The notes under the pieces were generated by a model. The model searched no databases, was not told where the DNA came from, and saw only the letters and a program-made list of their open reading frames with translations. DNA of 51,832 nucleotides. Source: Fuerstiella sp. (GTDB lineage: Bacteria > Planctomycetota > Planctomycetia > Planctomycetales > Planctomycetaceae). Made by a program: the position numbers and the translations under genes. This document shows positions 1-9,195 of this stretch, in pieces. Numbering within the stretch: position 1 is the stretch's first letter; every line of letters starts with the position of its first letter. Where the stretch lies: NCBI GenBank assembly GCA_014238335.1, contig JABABI010000044.1:11639-63470 (forward strand), read 5' to 3'.

Positions 1-669
1 AGCCTGCTCGCTGTGGTCGGGACGAGTCTTGTTGCCGATGACAACCGGCACACCCAGCAGATTGGCATAAGCGGCTGCGGACTTTGCGAAGCCGGCATCG
101 GGACTGCAAACCACCAGATCATCGATATCCATGGACTTGATGTGTTCGCAGATGACCGTGCGGGCATACAGGTGATCTACGGGTACGCTAAAGAAACCCT
201 GAATCTGCGGGCTGTGCAGATCCATGGTCAGCACTCGATCGGCACCTGCGGCTTCAATGGCGTCGGCGCAGACTCGAGCACGAATGGACACCCTCGGCTC
301 GTCCTTTTTGTCTCCCTTGGCATAGCTGAAGTACGGAATCACGGCCGTGATGTGCTGAGCACTGGCTCGTTTCAGTGCGTCAATCCAAAACAGCAATTCG
401 ACAAAATTGTCGTTGACCGGATAATGAACGCCCTGAATGACAAACGTGTCCCGCCCGCGAACATTTTCCAGGATGCGGACGAAAACGTTCCCTTCACTGA
501 AAACCTGTGCCTGGCATGGAGTCAGGCGGACTCCCAGGCCATTGGCGATTTTCTGTGCAAAGACGGGGTTGCCCGATCCGGCCAATATCGCGAGGTCGCC
601 CTGCGGAGCCTGAAAATGCTGAAGCCGCGGACCCTGACGACTGTCCGCTGATCCTGAATCCTGGTTCAT
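1..669 (-). CDS. prs: Ribose-phosphate pyrophosphokinase (PRPP synthase), C-terminus cut by window edge
   Basis: Makes PRPP from ribose 5-phosphate and ATP for nucleotide, histidine and tryptophan synthesis in the cytoplasm. The first 223 residues are visible; the family is about 315 long, so roughly 90 C-terminal residues, including the PRPP-binding loop, lie outside the window. Seen: the ATP-binding stretch YFSYAKGDKKDEPR (residues 113-126, where most bacterial enzymes read YARQDRK), TMDLHSPQIQGFF with the metal-ligand His152, CSPDAGFAKSAA (188-199), and the catalytic flexible-loop start NKTR with Lys214 and Arg216. The ATG at 669 is preceded only by a weak GCAGG. The N-terminus is about 20 residues longer than the usual start. 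The family call is firm; the Lys/Gly substitutions in the ATP loop are a modest deviation. Confidence 0.95.
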   Translation of the reverse strand, partial: MNQDSGSADSRQGPRLQHFQAPQGDLAILAGSGNPVFAQKIANGLGVRLTPCQAQVFSEGNVFVRILENVRGRDTFVIQGVHYPVNDNFVELLFWIDALKRASAQHITAVIPYFSYAKGDKKDEPRVSIRARVCADAIEAAGADRVLTMDLHSPQIQGFFSVPVDHLYARTVICEHIKSMDIDDLVVCSPDAGFAKSAAAYANLLGVPVVIGNKTRPDHSEQA

Positions 670-1088
670 AAATGACCTGCTGAAGAAAGGTCGATGCAAT
701 CGACCTTCATGGCCGTCTTCGACGGTCTTGGGGCGCTGCTGCTCAAAAACTGCCGGTCTGCTCCCGCTGGTCGCTGCAAAGTGCGCGAAATCGAGACTTA
801 TGTTTCCGACAGACCCTGAAATACACGTGTGAAAGCGCTAAACAACGCCAAAAACGATGTCTGGCATCTTATCGCTGGCAGGAATGAACTCAAGGCAGCC
901 GTTCGTGTCTCTGAGAATTGCGATTGACGACAGACAGAAGTTTGGAATCCGGGCGCTGGGGCTTAGAATCGCGACCGCGGAGAAACCTCAATCGGCGGTG
1001 CCGCAGCCTGATGTGTGTCACTGGGTTTGGCAGTAGCACACAATGCTCGGCTCCTGCTTTTTCACCACAAAGATATGGAAGTATCGTG
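670..1088. other. Intergenic region between divergent prs and serC
   Basis: No gene recognised in these 419 bases. A perfect hairpin lies at 687-707 (9-bp arms AAGGTCGAT/ATCGACCTT, 3-base loop), only 18 bases upstream of the prs start, so it would sit in the prs leader. A function such as leader regulation is possible but not shown. Promoters for both divergent genes must lie here; no convincing -35/-10 pair was identified. Confidence 0.5.
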
Positions 1089-2171
1089 ATGAGCAATCGC
1101 ATTTGGAATTTTTCTGCCGGGCCAGCTGTGCTGCCGGAAAGCGTATTGGAAGAAGCTGGCCAAAACCTGCTGTCGCTGGGCGATACGGGCGTCGGGATCT
1201 GCGAACATTCGCATCGCGGCAAACCATTCGTCGCCGTTGCTGAAGAAGCAGAATCTCTGTGCCGTGAAATCGCAGGCATCCCGGACAAATATCGAGTGCT
1301 GTTTCTGCAGGGCGGGGCGTCACTGCAGTTCGGCATGGTGCCGATGAACTTCCTGGCAAAGGATCAAACGGCCGACTATCTGGTCACCGGAGCATGGGCA
1401 AAGAAAGCGCTCAAGGAAGCAAAACTGTTCGGCAATACACACGTGGCCTGCAGCAGTGAAGATGCGAACTTCAACTATATCCCGTCCGGGATGAACTACA
1501 GCGATGCGCCACGCTACGTTCACTATGTGTCCAACAACACGATCTACGGCACTCAGTTTAAAGCCGAGCCCGCTGGCTTCAGTAATGACGCTTTTCTGGT
1601 CCGCGATGCCAGCAGCGAAATCTTCAGCCGTCCGATTGACGTGGCAAAACACGGCATCATTTACGCCGGAGCTCAGAAGAATCTCGGCCCCAGCGGAGTA
1701 ACACTGGTGATCATCCGCGACGATCTTGTGGAAGCCGGAAGCCATGAGCTGACGTCAATGCTGCAATACCGGACTCATGCCGGCGCCGATTCGATGTTCA
1801 ACACTCCACCGACATCCGGAATCTATCTGATGATGCTGGTCTTCCGCTGGATCAAGAAAAATGGCGGACTGACAGGAATGCAGACTCGCAACGAAGACAA
1901 AGCCGGCCGATTGTACGAATACCTCGACAAAAGCAGTCTGTTTCAGGCCACAGCAGAAAAGGACAGCCGTTCGTTGATGAATGTCACGTTCGTCACCGGC
2001 GATGCCGACAAGGATGCTGCGTTCCTCAGCCAGGCAGAAGCCAAAGGCTTCAGTGCATTGAAAGGCCATCGCAGTGTTGGCGGCATGCGAGCCAGCATTT
2101 ATAATGCATTCCCAACCGAAGGCGTTGATGCTCTGATCGAGTTCATGAAGGAATTCGAGGCGTCTGCCTAG
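1089..2171 (+). CDS. serC: Phosphoserine aminotransferase
   Basis: PLP enzyme converting 3-phosphohydroxypyruvate and glutamate to O-phosphoserine in serine synthesis; the family also acts in pyridoxine synthesis in some bacteria. The 360 residues match the family length exactly. N-terminal WNFSAGPAVLP (6-16), HRGK substrate loop (42-45), GGAS (75-78), and the PLP-Schiff-base lysine in YAGAQKNLGPSG (Lys197) are all present. The ATG at 1089 was chosen because homology starts there and GGAAG lies about 8 bases upstream; the frame stays open further upstream, but that part is not conserved. The TAG stop overlaps the left terminus of the inverted-repeat element at 2168-2325. Stand-alone gene, divergent from prs. 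Confidence 0.97.
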   Translation: MSNRIWNFSAGPAVLPESVLEEAGQNLLSLGDTGVGICEHSHRGKPFVAVAEEAESLCREIAGIPDKYRVLFLQGGASLQFGMVPMNFLAKDQTADYLVTGAWAKKALKEAKLFGNTHVACSSEDANFNYIPSGMNYSDAPRYVHYVSNNTIYGTQFKAEPAGFSNDAFLVRDASSEIFSRPIDVAKHGIIYAGAQKNLGPSGVTLVIIRDDLVEAGSHELTSMLQYRTHAGADSMFNTPPTSGIYLMMLVFRWIKKNGGLTGMQTRNEDKAGRLYEYLDKSSLFQATAEKDSRSLMNVTFVTGDADKDAAFLSQAEAKGFSALKGHRSVGGMRASIYNAFPTEGVDALIEFMKEFEASA

Positions 2172-2325
2172 TGCTTTGTCAAAGCCAGGAAGTGGGGTTG
2201 AACCATTCGCAGGAAAACGGGGCCAGACAGCAAAAATACAAAGCACCCTTCGGGCCGTTCCGGTTTTTGGTACCTGACCCCGTTTTCCTGGCCAACCCTA
2301 AAACTTAGTTCTGACAAGGCACTAG
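2168..2325. mobile_element. MITE-like nested inverted-repeat element abutting serC
   Basis: A 158-base non-coding element. Outer arms: CTAGTGCTTTGTCA (2168-2181) and, inverted, CTAGTGCCTTGTCA (2312-2325), 13 of 14 identical. Inner arms: 2212-2236 against the reverse complement of 2264-2288, 20 of 25 identical, containing GGAAAACGGGG and ending in a poly-A/poly-T pair around a 27-base loop. Both outer ends carry TA one base in, which would suit a TA-targeting (IS630/Tc1-like) transposase, but the inner GGTACCTGACCCC motif also recalls REP/RAYT-type palindromes; the family is inferred, not proven. No transposase is encoded. The left CTAG contributes the serC stop codon. Confidence 0.6.
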
Positions 2326-2455
2326 TTCCCGATAACATCGTTTTCCGAACTCTTCGATTCCTGACCCAGGTCGGTGTATGAGAGCCGGGGCACTGATCAG
2401 CAGCAGCGTCCTTCGCCAGAAGCCACGCCCCTGCCAAACGAACGTCCACTCCCCC

Positions 2456-3265
2456 ATGACCGACACATCCCAGCAGGAACACGACGACGAACCCTCCATC
2501 GACCGTCGTTCGGCGGATATCGGCATCATTTGTACACACGGCGACGAGATCGCGCCACTGTTGAAGGTGCTCGACCGTCAACGCAGATACGTTGATCAGG
2601 GAGCGACGTTTCGCGGAGGATTCCTGGACGAAACGATTCGGGTTGCTGTTGCCGAGGCCGGAGGCGGATTTGCGCAACATCGCGCGGTCACTCAGACGTT
2701 GATCGACGAACACCATCCGGCATGGATACTATCCGTCGGATTCGGGTCGGCATTGATTGATGAACTCAACTTCGGCGATGTTTCTTTGGCCAACGAATGC
2801 TGCGACACACACGGCAACAGTCTGTCCGTGAAATGTCCCATCCCGGAGACGAAGCGAGTCCTGGTCAGAAAGCACGCCGTGGCGGACTCCCATCCAAATT
2901 CAACGGCCGACAAGCTTGCGCTGGCCGAATCGACCGGAGCCGCTGTTGTCGACACCACCAGTCTGGCCGTGGCTCAGGTGTGCGCGGACGTCCCTGAGGA
3001 TGCACCACGAACAAGGTTCCTGTCCATGCGTGTGGTTATCGACGCTGCCCATGAAACAGTACCGGGCAATGCCGCGAAAATGCTGTTCGAACCGTCAATT
3101 CATCAGCAGGCAACAGTCATCGGAAAGCTGAAAAAGTGGTTCCAACGAGACCCCGAACTCGTTCCCTGGGAATCTCGTGCGAACGAAGCCGCCATTAACA
3201 TGAACCGATTCCTGGTGAGCGTCATCCGGCGACTTGCCGAAAAGCTCGATCGAACTCGTATCTGA
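2456..3265 (+). CDS. Nucleoside phosphorylase/nucleosidase-like protein (PNP-UDP fold)
   Basis: Resembles the nucleoside phosphorylase / MTA-SAH nucleosidase superfamily: an N-terminal IGIICTHGDEIAPLL strand-turn, GAGAGGGFAQ-like glycine turn seen here as AEAGGGFAQH, SVGFGSAL (the usual GxAGAL), FGDVSLAN (the usual GDVVVA), and a late FLSMRVVIDAA strand where the family binds the nucleoside. The usual catalytic (S/N)xSD segment is not evident, so the substrate and even activity are uncertain. With this start it is 269 residues, normal for the family; an in-frame ATG 78 bases upstream gives a low-complexity extension and neither start has a clear ribosome site. It lies alone, convergent with the YhaM-like gene, 130 bases after the inverted-repeat element. 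Confidence 0.7.
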   Translation: MTDTSQQEHDDEPSIDRRSADIGIICTHGDEIAPLLKVLDRQRRYVDQGATFRGGFLDETIRVAVAEAGGGFAQHRAVTQTLIDEHHPAWILSVGFGSALIDELNFGDVSLANECCDTHGNSLSVKCPIPETKRVLVRKHAVADSHPNSTADKLALAESTGAAVVDTTSLAVAQVCADVPEDAPRTRFLSMRVVIDAAHETVPGNAAKMLFEPSIHQQATVIGKLKKWFQRDPELVPWESRANEAAINMNRFLVSVIRRLAEKLDRTRI

Positions 3266-3289
3266 CGCGACCGCAGTGCCCCGGCCGCG

Positions 3290-4270
3290 TCACGACTTCG
3301 TGCGGTCGTGCCCCTTGAACAGCTTGCGTTCGATGCGAGGACTATATGGGGTCCACGCCGAGTCCTTGTTCATATCGTCTTCGATGCTGCGAGTGAATTC
3401 GTGCAGTTTGGCGTCGAGATTGTCGATGTGATGCAGCACGATGGCTTCCGGAGTCATGGGCAGTCGCGGACTGCCGAACTCCAACGTGCCATGATGACTG
3501 AGAATCATGTGCTTCAGTCGCAGCACGTCTTCACCATCAACCTCACCGCCGCCCAGGTCCGCACGAACCAGCTGCAGTTTCTCATTCAGAATTTCGATCG
3601 CGATATTCATGTGTCCGAGCAGTTGGCCCTCGTCCGTGTAAGCCAGCGTGGGGTCCCACGACAACTCGCGGACCTTTCCCAGATCATGCATCAGCACTCC
3701 CAGCAGCAGCAGGTCGCGATTCAGGTGCGGATAATGATCACAGATACGGTCCGCCACTTCGGACATGCTGACCACGTGTTCGATGAGTCCGCCCTGATAG
3801 GCGTGATGGGCCTTTACGCCGGCCGGCGCGGCACATAGGGCATCGACAAGTTCTTTGTCCGTCATAAAGCACTCGGCCAGTGCCAGTAATTTGGGGCACT
3901 TCAGCGATCCCAGCAGTTCTTTGAGCCGGTCCAGCAGGGGCCCCACATTTGCCTGCGGTTGCGCGTGATAGTCGTCCATGTCGTAATTCGCATCGGGAGC
4001 TGTGTCGATACGTGTGACAATCATCTGCAGTCCGCCCTGATACAACTGCACCTTGCCCCTGACGTGCACAAGATCACCGGCGTTGATGTGCTGCATACGT
4101 TCTTCCGAGACATTCCACATCAGTCCGCTGACAACACCGGATTTGTCACGGAGCGTTGCCAGCAAATACATATCGGCGTTGCGATTGGCCCTCAACTGCT
4201 TGTCAGCGAGCAGGTAGACATCGTCCACGGCATCTCCGTCGGACAGATCTTTCACAAATGTACGTGGCAT
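3290..4270 (-). CDS. yhaM: YhaM-like 3'-5' exoribonuclease (OB-fold plus HD domain)
   Basis: 326 residues. An N-terminal OB-fold nucleic-acid-binding domain (about 15-95: YLLATLRDKSG, GDLVHVRGKV) is followed by an HD phosphohydrolase domain: AHHAYQGGLIEHVVSM (about 153-168), MHDLGKVREL (about 194-203) and ILSHHG (about 258-263) supply the metal ligands. This order and length match YhaM, which degrades RNA and single-stranded DNA 3' to 5' with Mn2+ in the cytoplasm. ATG at 4270 with a weak purine run upstream. Divergent from proS across 279 bases. Alternative: a generic HD hydrolase with OB-fold; the exact nucleic-acid substrate is inferred. Confidence 0.87.
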   Translation of the reverse strand: MPRTFVKDLSDGDAVDDVYLLADKQLRANRNADMYLLATLRDKSGVVSGLMWNVSEERMQHINAGDLVHVRGKVQLYQGGLQMIVTRIDTAPDANYDMDDYHAQPQANVGPLLDRLKELLGSLKCPKLLALAECFMTDKELVDALCAAPAGVKAHHAYQGGLIEHVVSMSEVADRICDHYPHLNRDLLLLGVLMHDLGKVRELSWDPTLAYTDEGQLLGHMNIAIEILNEKLQLVRADLGGGEVDGEDVLRLKHMILSHHGTLEFGSPRLPMTPEAIVLHHIDNLDAKLHEFTRSIEDDMNKDSAWTPYSPRIERKLFKGHDRTKS

Positions 4271-4549
4271 TTAGCGACTTTCACTCAAAACCAGGGCCGA
4301 CAAATTGTTGTCGTTGATCAGTAATACTCACGACAACAGGTTGCCGAACGGAGGATCTTAGAAGTGCCAATGGCTTCCAACAACCACTTTGCCACTGCAT
4401 CTGACAGTCTTTCCGAATCCCCCGCGCTTTCTCACGTTTGCGGCAACCGAAGCTCTGCTAGAATTCCCGCCTCGATTGCCCGGAGCGGCAGATCAAAGGC
4501 TGACAACACCAGACACACACCCGTCCTAACCCCATAGAATCACTCCGAC

Positions 4550-6307
4550 ATGCGCTGGTCTCAGACATTTATCCCTACGATGAAGGAAGTTCCTTCCGAC
4601 GCCGAAGTTCCCAGCCACCAGCTGATGCTTCGAGCCGGGTTGATCCGTCAGTTAATGGCCGGAGCCTATACCTTCATGCCACTGGGCTACCGAGTTGTCC
4701 GCAAGGTTTCACAGATCGTCCGCGAAGAAATGGACCGGGCCGGCGGTGTCGAGCTGTTCATGCCGGCCATTCAGCCGATCGAGCTGTTTGAGCGCACGGG
4801 ACGCAAAGAAGCCTTCGGCAACGTGCTGTTCAATTTGGAAGCCAAACGTGGTGATCGAAATCTGCAGTTTGCTTTGGGGCCGACTCATGAAGAAGTCATC
4901 ACGGACCTGGTTTCGCGCGAAATCAAGTCTTACAAGCAACTGCCGATCACGCTGTATCAGATTCAGACTAAGTTCCGTAACGAAGAACGTCCTCGTTTCG
5001 GTGTCCTGCGGACCAGTGAGTTCCTGATGAAAGACGCCTACAGTTTTGGCGCGTCCATGCAACAACTGAACGAAGCATATGATGCGATGTACAACGCGTA
5101 CTGCCGCATCTTTGAACGCTGTGGTCTGGAGTACATTCCAGTCGAAGCAGAAAGCGGGCCGATCGGAGGCGATGCATCTCACGAATTCATGGCTCCCGCC
5201 GACAACGGTGAAGACTTTGTGGTCAGATGTTCGGGATGCGACTACGCCGCAAACCAGGAACGAGCAGACACGGGGCGTTCCGCCAGCATTCCGCCGCCGG
5301 TGGCAGATGCGCCCAGTCCGCAGAAAGTCGATACGCCAAATGCCGGCACGATCGAAGACGTCAGCAAAATGTTGAGCGCCGATCCAGCGACATTCGTCAA
5401 GACATTGATCTACTCGGTTTCCAATGGTGACCCGGATGAAAGCAGCGACGAAAATATTCCGCCGAAGGCGGTTGCAGTGCTGGTTCGAGGTGATCACGAA
5501 GTGAACGAAGGCAAGGTCCGTCGAGCGCTGGGCGCATCGAGACTGGAACTGGCCGACGAGGCAACGATCGAAGAACTTACCGGAGCCCCCGTCGGGTTTG
5601 CCGGGCCGGTCGGCATTCAATGTGATTACGTGGCCGATCACGACGTCGCATTAATCAAGTCCGCCATTACCGGAGCGAACGAAAAGGATGCGCACCTGAC
5701 TGGAGTCATTCCCGGCACACACTTTGAGCTGACCGAAACTCACGACCTGCGAAAAGCGATCGCCGATGATCCCTGTCCAAGATGCGACAGCATGCTGGAG
5801 ATTGTGCACGGCATCGAAGTCGGCCACGTGTTCAAACTGGGCACCAAGTACAGTGAATCACTGGACGCCGTCTTCCTGGACCGGGAAGAAAAGAAGCACC
5901 CGATCATCATGGGCTGCTACGGCATCGGCGTCAGTCGAGTCGTTGCCGCGATCGTGGAAACCTGCCACGACGGAGGTGGCATCATCTGGCCGAATTCCGT
6001 CGCTCCGTACACAGTGGAACTGATTCCTCTGAACATCAAAGACGAAGAAACGATGACGACGGCCAACAAAATCTATGATGAATTGTCAGCAGGAGGAATC
6101 GACGTTCTGATGGATGACCGCGATCAGCGTCCCGGCTTCAAATTCAAAGACGCGGACCTGATCGGCCTGCCCGTGCGAGTCATCATCGGCGGCAAGGGAC
6201 TTAAAGAAGGTAACGCCGAAATCAAGCTGCGAACAGATTCTCAGGCAACCAAAGTACCGATTGGTGAAGCCTGTGACTACGTCCGAAGGATTGTGTCCGC
6301 AGGCTGA
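4550..6307 (+). CDS. proS: Prolyl-tRNA synthetase, bacterial type with editing insert
   Basis: Charges tRNA-Pro and hydrolyses mischarged Ala-tRNA-Pro. 585 residues, close to the bacterial type. Class II motifs: motif 1 around PLGYRVVRKV (about 44-53), GPTHEE (about 109-114), motif 2 FRNEERPRFGVLRTSEF (about 142-158), motif 3 GCYGIGVSRVVAA (about 454-466). The INS editing domain lies at about 235-400, with VLVRGDHEVNE and the GPVG turn; the C-terminal anticodon-binding domain includes DDRDQRPGFKFKDADL. Start ATG at 4550 because the conserved MRWSQTFIPT begins there; no strong Shine-Dalgarno is visible. Single-gene unit. Confidence 0.98.
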   Translation: MRWSQTFIPTMKEVPSDAEVPSHQLMLRAGLIRQLMAGAYTFMPLGYRVVRKVSQIVREEMDRAGGVELFMPAIQPIELFERTGRKEAFGNVLFNLEAKRGDRNLQFALGPTHEEVITDLVSREIKSYKQLPITLYQIQTKFRNEERPRFGVLRTSEFLMKDAYSFGASMQQLNEAYDAMYNAYCRIFERCGLEYIPVEAESGPIGGDASHEFMAPADNGEDFVVRCSGCDYAANQERADTGRSASIPPPVADAPSPQKVDTPNAGTIEDVSKMLSADPATFVKTLIYSVSNGDPDESSDENIPPKAVAVLVRGDHEVNEGKVRRALGASRLELADEATIEELTGAPVGFAGPVGIQCDYVADHDVALIKSAITGANEKDAHLTGVIPGTHFELTETHDLRKAIADDPCPRCDSMLEIVHGIEVGHVFKLGTKYSESLDAVFLDREEKKHPIIMGCYGIGVSRVVAAIVETCHDGGGIIWPNSVAPYTVELIPLNIKDEETMTTANKIYDELSAGGIDVLMDDRDQRPGFKFKDADLIGLPVRVIIGGKGLKEGNAEIKLRTDSQATKVPIGEACDYVRRIVSAG

Positions 6308-6351
6308 CTGGCGTAACGCACTTCCGTTCCACGCCCGGTGGTGTAAATGAT

Positions 6352-7596
6352 TCAGTCAATCTGCGATTCGTCTGTGTTCAGGAACAGAAACGAACCCAGC
6401 TTGGAACTTGTCAGGACGTCAATACGACTATCGCTATTGACGTCCTGAACCGCAATCTGCACGCCAACACCGGAATTGTGGTCGATCAGGTGCGGGACGT
6501 ATTGAACTGAACCGTCAGCATTCCGTTTCAACTGGAACCAATACACAACGGGATCTGCATTCGGTTCGATGTCGCCTGTCGGACCGTGCGCCCAGCGGCG
6601 TTTGCCGGTGATGATGTCCTGCAGACCATCGCCGTTGATATCTGCCAGCGCCAGTGCATGCGGCTGAGTAAACGCAACTTTGTACGTGGCCAGCTGCTCA
6701 CGGTTCCCCATGATCAGTCGTTCACGAAACGGACCAGTGGCATCCCCCGTTTCATTTTCGTACCACGCCAGCCCCCATTCGTGGGCGTGAACCGCAGAAA
6801 TCACGTCCTGATCGCCGTCCGCATCCACGTCATACGCAAACATCTGTGCGCCGCCTCGTTCCTGACTGAATCTCAGTCGATGAAACTTCCAGAGTGAATT
6901 CACAGACGAGGATTCAGAGGACGCGCCGTCGTTCACGGTGATCGATGCGGGCGGATGCTCATACCAGCCGTCGTTGATGATCAGGTCGAGTCTACCATCA
7001 CTGTTCACATCACCGACGCCTTCACCATGATAAAACTGCGGCCAGTCTTCATCCTCACCAATCGGCGTAAACGCCCACGGCTCGGCGGGTGTTTCCGGAT
7101 CCGGCTGGATGTAACCCCACCGTCCGTCCCAGTGACAGATCAGCTGGGGAACGCCGTCGCCATTCAGATCGGCCAGAGTCGGCGACTCACCACGCACGCG
7201 TTCGAAGGCAAAATGCCTTTTCCACAGAGCAGCGGATTCGCCGGGATTTTCGTACCACATGGCGGCGTGTTTGTGCACTCGACCGAGCACCAGAATGTCC
7301 GGTCGGCCGTCTCCGCTGAAGTCATGAACAAAACTGAACATGCTGTTGCTGGGACTTTCTTCCAGCGGCTGCAGCACAGGTTCGTAAAATGCGTGAGCTA
7401 ATTTGAAGTCCGGCCCTTCGTACCAGAACGGTCCGGCGACAATGTCCGGGCGACCATCAGAATTGATGTCTGCCGCCGTAATTCCGTCGCAGTAGTACTT
7501 GTCCGTCAGTACGATCTTCTCAAAGTCCACCGCCCGTGAGGAATTCGAATACGCCAGGACAGGCAGGACTAAGAGATAAAGTGTTCGCAAACGCAT
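6352..7596 (-). CDS. Secreted FG-GAP/VCBS repeat protein
   Basis: 414-residue exported protein. After a signal peptide (MRLRTLYLLVLPVLAYSNSS) there are at least seven aspartate-rich calcium-type loops: DINSDGRPDIV, DFSGDGRPDIL, DLNGDGVPQL, DVNSDGRLDLI, DVDADGDQDVI, DINGDGLQDII, DVNSDSRIDVL. Such repeats build integrin-like beta-propellers, and WYE/WYEN segments between them resemble the planctomycete FG-GAP proteins. ATG at 7596 chosen since the signal peptide begins there; the upstream in-frame ATG at 7725 adds 43 residues of unlikely composition. It follows the DUF1501 gene by 135 bases on the same strand, so co-transcription is likely. Function unknown: carbohydrate or surface binding is an inference from the fold. 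Confidence 0.85.
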   Translation of the reverse strand: MRLRTLYLLVLPVLAYSNSSRAVDFEKIVLTDKYYCDGITAADINSDGRPDIVAGPFWYEGPDFKLAHAFYEPVLQPLEESPSNSMFSFVHDFSGDGRPDILVLGRVHKHAAMWYENPGESAALWKRHFAFERVRGESPTLADLNGDGVPQLICHWDGRWGYIQPDPETPAEPWAFTPIGEDEDWPQFYHGEGVGDVNSDGRLDLIINDGWYEHPPASITVNDGASSESSSVNSLWKFHRLRFSQERGGAQMFAYDVDADGDQDVISAVHAHEWGLAWYENETGDATGPFRERLIMGNREQLATYKVAFTQPHALALADINGDGLQDIITGKRRWAHGPTGDIEPNADPVVYWFQLKRNADGSVQYVPHLIDHNSGVGVQIAVQDVNSDSRIDVLTSSKLGSFLFLNTDESQID

Positions 7597-7731
7597 GAGT
7601 CCATGAACTCTTGAATAAGATGTGGTGCAGCCTGCCGAAGATCGCAGATTACCGCGAAGGCATGCACCGATTTCCACAATCAAGCTGCCGGAACAATGGC
7701 GCCATGACGACCTGTGATCGGCCATTCATCT

Positions 7732-9195
7732 TCACACAAGCCCTTCGATCGGATCGCCAAAGTAGATGTTGTGCGGACGATTGAGCTCGTCCTTCCAGGT
7801 AGCAGTCTCAGGAATCCCGAGTGCGCTATAGATTGAAGCCGCCATGTTTTCCGGCTTCTGCGCGTCGGACGCCGGGTACGCTGCCTGCTCGTCGGACGAA
7901 CCAATCACGTTGCCACCGCGCACTCCACCGCCGGCGAAAAACAACGTCTGGACGGCTCCCCAATGGTCTCGCCCCGGCTCCTTGTATTCTTTTTCCAGGA
8001 GCGAAATTTTCGGTGTGCGGCCGAATTCTCCTCCCATCACGATCATCGTCGAATCCAGCAGGCCGCTGCGACCGAGATCATCAAGCAGTGCCGACAACGC
8101 GCGGTCGGTCGGAGGCAGCAGCTTTTCTCGCAGTCGCCAGAAGGCCTCGCCGTGTGTGTCCCATGCTTCGTTGTTGCCAAGATTCACCTGAATCATCGGG
8201 ACTCCGGCTTCGGCCATACGGTAAGCCATCAGCAACGACCAGCCGAACGTGTTACGACCGTATCTCTCCTGAGTCTTTTCGTCAGCGTGATTCACATCGA
8301 TCGCTCGGCGTATTTTCTGACTGGCCAATAGTGAAATCGCCGATTGCCGATGCTGATCGTAGAGTTCACCAGTCGCCGAGGCCTCCAGAGCGGCTCGCTG
8401 CGCGTCAATGGAATTCAGCAGACTCAACCGTTTGTCGAATCGCGTTCCGTTGATGCCCGACTGCAGCTTCAGGTTCGGCGCCTGAAAAACGGTAGGCGTA
8501 TCTGATGTGGGGGTCTTCTTCGGCAGCTGATGAAATGTGTACTCCGGGTACGCTCCGCGCCAGAAGGGATCACCATATTGAGTGGCGCCGATGATAAACG
8601 GATCACGATAATGCCCCATGGTGCCGCCATAGGCACCGGGAATAACGCCACCAGACCAATGCACCAGGCGTTCCGGTAACATCACGGCCGGCGGCAGATT
8701 GTTGTGTTGCGCCGGCACGGCATCACCAACGATCGACGAAATCGAGGGCCAGTCCGTGGGACGCGGCAGACGATCACCCTTGAATCCCGGCGCCGTCGAA
8801 TGCCCGGTGAGCATGTAGTAGTGGCCGAGCGTGTGCCCGTTGGTCGGATGAGTCAGTGATCTCACCAGCGACCACAGATGACTGCGCTGAGCCAGCAGCG
8901 GCAGATGCTCGCAGATATCGATGCCGGGCGTGTTTGTGGCGATCGGATTGAATTCACCACGAATTTCCGAGGGAGCATCCGGTTTCAGATCAAAGCTGTC
9001 CTGCTGCGCCAGACCTCCCGACAGAAAAATGTAGATACACGATTTGGCTCTCGCTGTCGTCGGAGCGGACGCTACCGCATTGGCGGACTGCAAACCGGCC
9101 AGATGGTTCATCCCCATGCCCAGCAGCCCGATGGCACCGGCCTGCACGGTCGTTCGCCGAGAAATAGTCGGATGAATCCAGGAAGCTGCAGACAC
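7732..9195 (-). CDS. DUF1501 family protein, twin-arginine-type secreted
   Basis: 487 residues. The N-terminus (SRRTTVQAGAIGLLGMG) looks like a twin-arginine signal, followed by FLSGGLAQQDSFDLKPDAP, the start of the DUF1501 domain, which belongs to the alkaline-phosphatase/sulfatase-like fold. GGEFGRTP and GRDHWG near the C-terminus are the other conserved DUF1501 blocks. These proteins are greatly expanded in Planctomycetota and usually sit beside DUF1549/DUF1553 cytochrome genes; here the partner is an FG-GAP protein instead. The start is GTG at 9195, with GGAA about 8 bases upstream. Biochemical function is not established for the family. Confidence 0.92.
   Translation of the reverse strand: MSAASWIHPTISRRTTVQAGAIGLLGMGMNHLAGLQSANAVASAPTTARAKSCIYIFLSGGLAQQDSFDLKPDAPSEIRGEFNPIATNTPGIDICEHLPLLAQRSHLWSLVRSLTHPTNGHTLGHYYMLTGHSTAPGFKGDRLPRPTDWPSISSIVGDAVPAQHNNLPPAVMLPERLVHWSGGVIPGAYGGTMGHYRDPFIIGATQYGDPFWRGAYPEYTFHQLPKKTPTSDTPTVFQAPNLKLQSGINGTRFDKRLSLLNSIDAQRAALEASATGELYDQHRQSAISLLASQKIRRAIDVNHADEKTQERYGRNTFGWSLLMAYRMAEAGVPMIQVNLGNNEAWDTHGEAFWRLREKLLPPTDRALSALLDDLGRSGLLDSTMIVMGGEFGRTPKISLLEKEYKEPGRDHWGAVQTLFFAGGGVRGGNVIGSSDEQAAYPASDAQKPENMAASIYSALGIPETATWKDELNRPHNIYFGDPIEGLV

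Noticed and set aside
13..651. Plus-strand open frame of 212 residues
   Set aside because: It is antisense to the PRPP synthase, whose conserved motifs are clear on the minus strand.
4431..4464. Sigma-70 promoter for proS with TAGAAT at 4459-4464
   Set aside because: The -10 is fair but no acceptable -35 lies at the right distance.
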